Source of the DNA: Flavobacterium lipolyticum
Lineage (GTDB): Bacteria; Bacteroidota; Bacteroidia; Flavobacteriales; Flavobacteriaceae
DNA: 6,979 nucleotides
Direction: 5' to 3'
Assembly: GCF_020905335.1 (NCBI RefSeq)
Contig: NZ_JAJJMN010000006.1
Span: 1-6,979 of the forward strand
Position 1 is the stretch's first letter; each line of letters starts with the position of its first letter. A program made the position numbers and the translations under genes. Under the pieces are notes generated by a model. It was given only the letters and a program-made list of their open reading frames with translations. It searched no databases and had not been told where the DNA came from. Positions 1-6,979 of the stretch are shown piece by piece.

Positions 1-352
1 CTCTCTATGGCTCGACTTTCCAGTCGATTCTGGTTCCTTGTACATAAAATGTCGTGGTCCTACAACCCCAACAATGCCGTAACATCATTGGTTTGGGCTA
101 ATCCGCGTTCGCTCGCCACTACTTACGGAATCACTTTTGTTTTCTTCTCCTCCGCCTACTTAGATGTTTCAGTTCAGCGGGTTTGCCCACCTATCGGTGT
201 ACTATGTCTTCAACATAGTGGGTTGCCCCATTCGGATATCTACGGATCAATCGATGTGTGCTCGTCCCCGTAGCTTTTCGCAGCTTATCACGTCCTTCTT
301 CGCCTCTGAGAGCCTAGGCATCCCCCATACGCCCTTATTTTGCTTATTGTAC
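1..352 (-). rRNA. rrl: 23S rRNA, 5' portion (cut by window start)
   Basis: This is the first roughly 352 nt of a large-subunit rRNA, transcribed right to left. Conserved 23S 5'-domain sequence is readable on the minus strand, including GGGGGATGCCTAGGC near 312-327, TGAAACATCTAAG near 162-174 and GTAGTGGCGAGCGAACG near 107-123. The 5' end is placed at 352 because GUACAAUAAGC there pairs (one bulged A) with GCUUAUGUAC at the 3' end of the 23S at 4448-4457, forming the terminal helix H1; the true end could differ by a few bases. The gene follows tRNA-Ala in the standard operon order. Its sequence stops at base 1 exactly where the other 23S fragment, ending at 6979, begins, so the two are probably one gene split by the choice of window ends. 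Confidence 0.95.
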
Positions 353-358
353 TTTTTT

Positions 359-428
359 AGTCTAAAGTTATAAAGTCTAAAGTCATAAAGCCCGAAGACT
401 TTCGACTTTCAACTTTAAGACTTTCGTC
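359..428. repeat. Heptamer-phased degenerate repeat block 1 (Ala-23S spacer)
   Basis: This block lies in the spacer just upstream of the 23S 5' end. It can be divided into ten consecutive 7-nt units such as AGTCTAA, AAGTCTA, AAGTCAT, TTCGACT and TTCAACT. AGTCTAAAGT occurs exactly at 359-368 and 374-383, and AAGACTTTCG at 395-404 and 417-426; these distances (15 and 22) are one more than a multiple of 7, so one-base slips occur. The left half (AAAGTC at 379-384) is complementary to the right half (GACTTT at 397-402), so the transcript may fold back here. No gene is present. Confidence 0.65.
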
Positions 429-491
429 TAAAAGTGTTTTTTCTACTTTCTTATTATTTTCTTATCTCAATATGTCAATGAACTTTGTTTC

Positions 492-563
492 GCTTTAGGC
501 TTTAAGCAATACGCTTTAAGCTTTTTAGCTTACGGCCTACAGCTTATAGCTTATAGCCCTTAG
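492..563. repeat. Heptamer-phased degenerate repeat block 2 (abuts tRNA-Ala)
   Basis: Ten consecutive 7-nt units run without a phase slip right up to the 3' end of tRNA-Ala. GCTTTAG at 492 is followed by GCTTTAA at 499 and 513, AGCTTAC at 527, and AGCTTAT twice at 541-554. The remaining units are diverged versions of the same pattern. On the transcript these read as AUAAGCU/UUAAAGC-type units that form the 3' trailer of the tRNA. The sequence between the two blocks, about 435-491, is AT-rich with nothing recognisable. No function is known to me. Confidence 0.75.
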
Positions 564-637
564 TGGAGAATAACGGAGTCGAACCGTTGACCTCCTGCGT
601 GCAAGGCAGGCGCTCTAGCCAGCTGAGCTAATCCCCC
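564..637 (-). tRNA. tRNA-Ala (anticodon UGC)
   Basis: A complete 74-nt cloverleaf is readable on the minus strand. The acceptor stem is GGGGGAU paired with AUUCUCC, with G3-U70, the wobble pair that identifies tRNA-Ala to alanyl-tRNA synthetase. The D arm is GCUC/GAGC, and the anticodon stem CCUGC/GCAGG encloses the loop CUUGCAC with anticodon UGC (+ strand gca at 601-603). The T arm is AACGG/CCGUU around UUCGACU. The discriminator base A is at 564. CCA is not encoded after it, so the 3' CCA must be added enzymatically. It decodes GCN alanine codons and sits in the 16S-23S spacer after tRNA-Ile, the common bacterial arrangement. Confidence 0.98.
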
Positions 638-644
638 ATTTTTT

Positions 645-679
645 AGTTGTCAGTTAACAGTTCTCAGTTAACAGTACTT
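645..679. repeat. Heptamer-phased degenerate repeat block 3 (Ile-Ala spacer)
   Basis: Five 7-nt units lie in a row just upstream of tRNA-Ala on the transcript: AGTTGTC, AGTTAAC, AGTTCTC, AGTTAAC and AGTACTT. The 11-mer CAGTTAACAGT occurs exactly at 651-661 and 665-675, 14 nt apart. The stretch between this block and block 4 (680-733) is AT-rich with no recognisable feature. Confidence 0.75.
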
Positions 680-733
680 AAAACGGTCACTCAACCTCTA
701 AAATTTCCTTTTAAATTAAACTTACAGTCTTTT

Positions 734-775
734 TAGTTATTAATTATCAATTGTTAATTATCAATTGTCAATTGT
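734..775. repeat. Heptamer-phased degenerate repeat block 4 (Ile-Ala spacer)
   Basis: Six 7-nt units run in unbroken phase: TAGTTAT, TAATTAT, CAATTGT, TAATTAT, CAATTGT and CAATTGT. The 14-mer TTAATTATCAATTG is repeated exactly at 740-753 and 754-767. CAATTG is its own reverse complement, so many alternative hairpins are possible. The block lies about 10 nt past the tRNA-Ile 3' end. Its heptamer differs from that of block 3 in the same spacer. Confidence 0.78.
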
Positions 776-784
776 TTTAAAAAG

Positions 785-858
785 TAGTCCCGGGCAGACT
801 CGAACTGCCGACCCCTACATTATCAGTGTAGTACTCTAACCAGCTGAGCTACGAGACT
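785..858 (-). tRNA. tRNA-Ile (anticodon GAU)
   Basis: A complete 74-nt cloverleaf is readable on the minus strand. The acceptor stem AGUCUCG pairs with CGGGACU, and the D arm is GCUC/GAGU. The anticodon stem CUACA/UGUAG encloses CUGAUAA with anticodon GAU (+ strand atc at 822-824). The T arm is GGCAG/CUGCC around UUCGAGU, and the discriminator A is at 785. CCA is not encoded. It decodes AUC and AUU codons. It is the first tRNA after 16S, as in most bacterial operons of this type. Confidence 0.98.
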
Positions 859-899
859 CTGTTTTTACTTAATTCTTTTCATTTTTTTAAATTAACAGC

Positions 900-914
900 A
901 AGAGTAATACAATC
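900..914 (-). other. 16S precursor processing stem, 3' arm
   Basis: On the transcript this spacer segment contains UAUUACUCUU, the exact reverse complement of AAGAGUAAUA in the 16S leader (2557-2566). After one mismatch a further 4 bp pair (911-914 with 2552-2555). The two arms bracket 16S about 54 nt before its 5' end and about 70 nt after its 3' end. That is where bacterial pre-16S forms the long-range helix cut by RNase III. The pairing is seen directly; cleavage here is inferred. Confidence 0.7.
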
Positions 915-949
915 TCCAATTCAGAGACCCATAAATAATCATCTTTTTT

Positions 950-978
950 CCTTAACGTGCACTAGGCTAACATTAAGG
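950..978 (-). other. Hairpin just downstream of 16S
   Basis: On the transcript, CCUUAAUG (978-971) pairs with CGUUAAGG (957-950) in an 8-bp stem with one U-G pair and a 13-nt loop. It begins about six bases after the 16S 3' end. No U tract follows, so it is not a terminator. It may help separate mature 16S from the spacer. The rest of the 859-983 spacer shows only the processing arm. Confidence 0.5.
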
Positions 979-983
979 CTCTA

Positions 984-2498
<1,515 letters not shown>

Positions 2499-2655
2499 AT
2501 ATTTTTATATTATATTGCGATGAATATCTATCGGTTCTTTTCGAATCTTACGATTCTATTACTCTTATTCTTTTGTTCCGATTTTCATCGAAACGGCTGT
2601 CAATTCAATATGTCTACGAACGTGTTCTTTTTATTGTTTCGCTTGTCTCTCAAAG
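2499..2655 (-). other. 16S leader (5' transcribed spacer)
   Basis: This is the AT-rich transcribed region between the promoter nearest 16S and the mature 16S 5' end. It holds the 5' arm of the 16S processing stem at 2552-2566 (AAGAGUAAUA at 2557-2566 plus 4 bp beyond a mismatch), matching 900-914. I could not identify a convincing boxA antitermination element. No open frame here looks like a gene. Confidence 0.65.
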
Positions 2656-2661
2656 CGGGTG

Positions 2662-2692
2662 CAAAAGTAGAAAACTTATTTCTAATCGGCAA
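2662..2692 (-). promoter_or_regulatory. rRNA promoter P3 (nearest 16S)
   Basis: On the minus strand, a -33 TTG (2690-2692) is followed after 20 bases by TACTTTTG (2662-2669), a full match to the Bacteroidota -7 consensus TAnnTTTG used by the primary sigma factor of this phylum. GCACCC follows the -7 box here, as it does at P1. Transcription should start near 2657, about 160 nt before mature 16S. The upstream side is a T/A-rich tract that could act as an UP-like element. Confidence 0.85.
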
Positions 2693-2704
2693 GAGTTTTT
2701 TGAA

Positions 2705-2865
2705 GTTTTTTTTAGAAAATTTCTTTTCGTTTTTAACTTCCCTCCTAACCAATCTTTCAATGAACTTCCCATGTTTTGCGGGGTGCAAATGTAATACCCG
2801 TTTTCGAATCTCGCAAGCTTTTTGGAATCTTTTTTTGAAAATTTCTTTTCGTCTTAATTCGTTTG
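2705..2865 (-). repeat. Duplicated promoter module (about 122-bp period)
   Basis: The 16-mer GAAAATTTCTTTTCGT occurs exactly at 2715-2730 and 2837-2852. In each case it lies 22 to 24 bp upstream of a -33 element on the transcribed strand, within a T-tract context. Together with the shared GCGGGTGCAAA and AAGCTTG pieces, this shows that the P2 and P3 modules arose by duplication. A more diverged A/T-rich tract stands at the same place above P1. The conserved 16-mer could be an UP element or a factor site. Confidence 0.7.
2786..2816 (-). promoter_or_regulatory. rRNA promoter P2
   Basis: On the minus strand, TTG at 2814-2816 is followed after 20 bases by TACATTTG at 2786-2793, again a full TAnnTTTG match, with GCACCCC just downstream. 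The expected start is near 2781. The -7 box lies 124 bp upstream of that of P3. The sequence AAGCTTG spanning the -33 region is shared with P1. Confidence 0.85.
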
Positions 2866-2906
2866 CTTGTCAGTATTTCGGTGAACGTTTATCGCTGTTG
2901 CGGGTG

Positions 2907-2936
2907 CAAAAGTAGGCACTTTATCCGCTTTCACAA
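2907..2936 (-). promoter_or_regulatory. rRNA promoter P1 (farthest from 16S)
   Basis: On the minus strand, AAGCTTG, whose last three bases are the -33 TTG (2934-2936), is followed after 19 bases by TACTTTTG (2907-2914), the Bacteroidota -7 consensus, and then by GCACCC. The expected start is near 2902. The -7 box lies 121 bp upstream of that of P2. The sequence above it is strongly A/T-rich (about 2941-2980), as expected for a strong rRNA promoter. Confidence 0.85.
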
Positions 2937-2939
2937 GCT

Positions 2940-3450
2940 TTTTCTAAACTTATTTTTAATCTTTTTTAAAAATTCTTCTTAACAGTCTGATAACACACCC
3001 TTTACACCTTCTTATTTCTTTTAGAATCATAGGATTTTTCTTCATTCATACATATCTATCACAATATTACCCTTGAACATTATTCCTTTTTTACATCATT
3101 CTCAACATATTTCATTATTTATTGCCAAATTTTAATCCACAAACAATGACAACCTCACCTGCCCTAACAGCTTTACACCCCAAACAACTACTAAAACCAT
3201 CTCGAAACAAACACAGCAAATTAAAAACCACTCCAATCTCGATCTTTAAAAAAAGCAACCATAATAAAGATTCAACCTAAAAAACCGAGAAAACACTAAA
3301 CCGATACTCATTTACACCTAGAAGACATTTATCATTCACAATTCAACTTATTGCCATCAGGAAACAATTTAACAAAAACAAAAGCAGGCTACAGAGATTC
3401 GAATTTACAAACCAATGAAGTTCGAGCAATTCAAAAGTTTTATTCCACCC
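2940..3450. other. AT-rich intergenic stretch without genes
   Basis: About 500 bp lie between the promoters and the repeat array with no credible open frame or RNA gene that I can recognise. Composition is strongly asymmetric: at 3121-3300 the + strand has about 11 G against 51 C in 180 bases, so the strand that codes for the rRNA is G-rich and C-poor. No TAnnTTTG promoter with a suitable TTG was found here. The only open frame crossing the right end (about 3343-3534, minus) has no start context or recognisable domain. Confidence 0.6.
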
Positions 3451-3451
3451 T

Positions 3452-3560
3452 TCCAAAGAGCAGAGCGCATGATGCGAGGCACTACATATGAACCAAAATA
3501 AGCAGCAACTATCGCCCTGAAAAGGCAAAAGCAATTTTCATTTCTGCAAATCAAAAAAAA
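3452..3560. repeat. Degenerate partial repeat unit 0
   Basis: This is a diverged copy of the second half of the array unit. It contains CAAAGAGCA, then GGCACTA.ATATGAA, the mini-hairpin GCCCTGAAAAGGC (3514-3526), GGCAAAAGCAATTTTCA and TGCAAATCAAAAAAAATCCG, in the same order and nearly the same spacing as in unit A. It lacks the first half (the ATCCGCGT and CGCAAAG part). It marks the edge of the array away from the 5S gene. Confidence 0.65.
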
Positions 3561-3793
3561 TCCGTTTTGATCCGCGTTTTCACCTGGCGAACCCGTACCA
3601 TCCGCGTGCTATTATTTTTTAACCGCAAAGTCCGCGAAGGTTTACGCAAAGAAAAAAGGGCTGAAGGCCCCAAAAGCAAAGAGCATGGTGCAAAGCACTA
3701 TGAAATAAATAAAAATAATGTCATTTTCGCCTTGAAAGGGCAAAAGCAATTTTCACCTCTACAAATCAAAAAAAAAAAAAAAAAAAAAAAAAA
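3561..3793. repeat. Intergenic repeat unit A (233 bp)
   Basis: The unit begins with TCCGTTTTGATCCGCG and continues with CCTGGCGAA, CATCCGCGTGCTATT, AACCGCAAAG, CGCGAAGGTTTACGCAAAG, mini-hairpin GGGCTGAAGGCCC (3658-3670), AGCAAAGAGCATGGTGCAAAG, and ATGAAATAAATAAAAATAATG. It then has a second mini-hairpin GCCTTGAAAGGGC (3729-3741), and ends in a long A run. An open frame on the + strand (3567-3803) is carried by the repeat and reads into poly-lysine from the A run; it is not a believable gene. Confidence 0.85.
3768..3793. repeat. Homopolymer A26
   Basis: Twenty-six A residues in a row on the + strand (T26 on the transcribed strand) form the end of unit A. The same position in unit 0 has only eight A and in unit B five, so this run has expanded. 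Its stated length may be inaccurate because polymerases and sequencers slip on such runs. Confidence 0.9.
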
Positions 3794-4005
3794 TCCGTTT
3801 TGATCCTCGTTTTCGCCTGGCCAATCCGTTTCATCCATGTGCTATTTTTTTAACCGCAAAGAGCGCGAAGGTTTACGCAAAGCACACAAGAAAAAAGGGC
3901 TGAAAGCCCAAAAGCAAAGAGCATGGTGCAAAGCGCCATGAAATAAATAAAAATAATGTCATTTTCGCCCTGAAAGGGCAAAAGCAATTTGAATCCAATA
4001 AAAAA
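3794..4005. repeat. Intergenic repeat unit B (212 bp)
   Basis: This is a second full copy, in the same orientation and closely similar to unit A. It carries both mini-hairpins in better form: GGGCTGAAAGCCC (3897-3909) and GCCCTGAAAGGGC (3967-3979), each a 5-bp stem with a GAA loop. It lacks the unit A sequence TTCACCTCTACAAATC before the terminal A tract, which explains part of the shorter length. A minus-strand open frame over this unit (3873-4067) is repeat-borne and shows no known domain. Confidence 0.85.
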
Positions 4006-4104
4006 TCCGTTTCAATCCGCGTTTTCGCCTGGCGAATCCGTATCATCCGCGTACTATTTTCAACCACAAAGAGCGCGACGATTTACGCAAAGCACGCAAG
4101 GATT
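4006..4104. repeat. Intergenic repeat unit C (partial, next to the terminator)
   Basis: This is the first half of a third copy. It has TCCGTTTCAATCCGCG, the inverted repeat TTCGCCTGGCGAA, CATCCGCGTACTATT, then ACCACAAAGAGCGCG and TTTACGCAAAGCACGCAAGG. It stops about 17 bp short of the 5S terminator and lacks the two mini-hairpins. The ATCCGCGT and CGCAAAG pieces are themselves short internal repeats. Confidence 0.8.
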
Positions 4105-4120
4105 TAAAAAACGTTATAAA

Positions 4121-4151
4121 ACAAAAAACCCTATCCGATTTGGATAGGGTT
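4121..4151 (-). terminator. Intrinsic terminator after 5S rRNA
   Basis: On the minus strand, AACCCTATCC (4151-4142) and GGATAGGGTT (4136-4127) form a perfect 10-bp stem around a 5-nt loop, ending in a run of six U (4128-4123). It starts about 9 nt after the 5S 3' end. This ends the upstream rRNA operon, so the 16S promoters at 2662-2936 belong to a separate transcription unit. Confidence 0.93.
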
Positions 4152-4159
4152 CTTAAAAG

Positions 4160-4268
4160 AAAGGCGACGACATACTCTCCCACATAACTGCAGTACCATC
4201 TGCGCAGGCGGGCTTAACTTCTCTGTTCGGGATGGGAAGAGGTGAGCCCCGCCGCAATAACCACCTTA
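4160..4268 (-). rRNA. rrf: 5S rRNA
   Basis: This 5S rRNA of about 107-110 nt, part of the large-subunit central protuberance, is read on the minus strand. AAGGUGGU at the 5' end (from 4267) pairs with GUCGCCUU at the 3' end (4161-4168), giving the closing helix I. The conserved CCCAUCCCGAACAGAGAAG segment (loop B/helix III) and GUUAAGCCCGCC are present, followed by GAUGGUACUGCAGU and GUGGGAGAGUAUGUCG. End positions are accurate to two or three bases. It is the last gene of the operon whose 23S lies at 4448-6979 and is directly followed by a terminator. Confidence 0.96.
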
Positions 4269-4273
4269 AGGTC

Positions 4274-4343
4274 ATTAGTAATTAGTTATTAGCCCTTAGT
4301 AATTAGTCCTTAGACTCTTTACTAGTCACTCTTCACTAGTCAC
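4274..4343. repeat. Heptamer-phased degenerate repeat block 5 (23S-5S spacer)
   Basis: Ten 7-nt units run in unbroken phase over 70 bp: ATTAGTA, ATTAGTT, ATTAGCC and related NTTAGNN units to 4315, then a switch to TAGTCAC (4323-4329 and 4337-4343) alternating with TCTTTAC and TCTTCAC. TTAGTAATTAG recurs exactly after 21 nt and ACTAGTCACT after 14 nt. The block sits directly upstream of 5S on the transcript. This is the clearest example of the 7-nt pattern in the window. Confidence 0.85.
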
Positions 4344-4416
4344 TTTCCGCGTGCGGACAATATTTTAACATACTGAGATAAAGAAACAAATAAGTTTTTT
4401 TGTTAAGAAAGTTCTC

Positions 4417-4440
4417 TCCTCCCGATTTGCATCGGGAGGA
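4417..4440 (-). other. Perfect hairpin with GCAA tetraloop, 3' of 23S
   Basis: On the transcript, UCCUCCCGAU, then GCAA, then AUCGGGAGGA form a perfect 10-bp stem closed by a GNRA-type tetraloop. It begins about 8 nt after the 23S 3' end. The following bases (GAGAACUUUC) are not a U tract, so it should not terminate transcription before 5S. A role in separating pre-23S from pre-5S, or as a protein or tertiary docking site, is possible. The rest of the spacer (4344-4416) is AT-rich with nothing else recognised. Confidence 0.8.
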
Positions 4441-4447
4441 AAAGTGC

Positions 4448-6979
<2,532 letters not shown>

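Noticed and set aside
3567..3803. 78-codon + strand open frame in the intergenic array
   Set aside because: It is made of repeat unit A and ends in poly-lysine encoded by the A26 run; the related unit B does not preserve the frame.
3450..3930. boxA-like antitermination sequence (TGCTCTTTG on the minus strand) in the repeats
   Set aside because: It lies 500-1000 bp upstream of the promoters and after the terminator, so it is not in the rRNA leader; it is part of the repeat unit.
3873..4067. 64-codon minus-strand open frame (contains CPFRAK)
   Set aside because: Similar short peptides arise wherever this mini-hairpin repeat occurs; no ribosome site, domain or preserved frame in unit A.
3452..4104. 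CRISPR array
   Set aside because: The repeats are over 200 bp, contiguous and degenerate, with no short repeat plus unique spacer pattern and no cas gene.
4417..4440. Terminator between 23S and 5S
   Set aside because: The hairpin is strong but no U tract follows on the transcribed strand, and 5S has its own good terminator downstream.

Overview
The window holds ribosomal RNA genes, two tRNA genes and non-coding DNA. I see no credible protein-coding gene. All RNA genes lie on the minus strand. The organism is a member of the phylum Bacteroidota. The upstream promoters have the Bacteroidota form (TTG, about 20 bases, TAnnTTTG). The 16S rRNA variable regions look like order Flavobacteriales, judged from memory of 16S sequences; phylum is firm, order is likely, genus is not resolved.

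Read in the direction of transcription, from high to low coordinates, the layout is as follows. (1) 6979-4448: 23S rRNA lacking its 5' end. (2) 4447-4270: 23S-5S spacer with a perfect GCAA-loop hairpin and a block of ten degenerate 7-nt units. (3) 4268-4160: 5S rRNA, followed at once by an intrinsic terminator at 4151-4121. (4) 4104-3452: degenerate tandem array of units of about 212-233 bp, including a run of 26 A. (5) 3450-2940: AT-rich, G-poor stretch with no gene. (6) 2936-2662: three tandem Bacteroidota-type promoters on duplicated modules of about 122 bp. (7) 2655-2499: 16S leader. (8) 2498-984: complete 16S rRNA. (9) 983-859: short spacer. (10) 858-785: tRNA-Ile(GAU). (11) 784-638: spacer with two blocks of 7-nt units. 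(12) 637-564: tRNA-Ala(UGC). (13) 563-353: spacer with two more blocks of 7-nt units. (14) 352-1: 5' end of a 23S rRNA.

This is the usual 16S-Ile-Ala-23S-5S operon, but cut inside the 23S gene and rotated. The two window ends fit together: the 23S fragment at 1-352 stops at the nucleotide where the fragment at 4448-6979 starts, by comparison with conserved 23S sequence. Joined, they give a 23S of about 2884 nt. The window therefore looks like exactly one 6979-bp period of a head-to-tail rRNA operon array, or a circular rDNA molecule, or an assembly circle derived from either.

The second notable pattern is that three of the four gene-to-gene spacers in the operon are built largely from degenerate repeats in strict 7-nt phase, with a different heptamer in each block. 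The 16S-Ile spacer and the 16S leader lack them and instead carry the two arms of a 16S processing stem.
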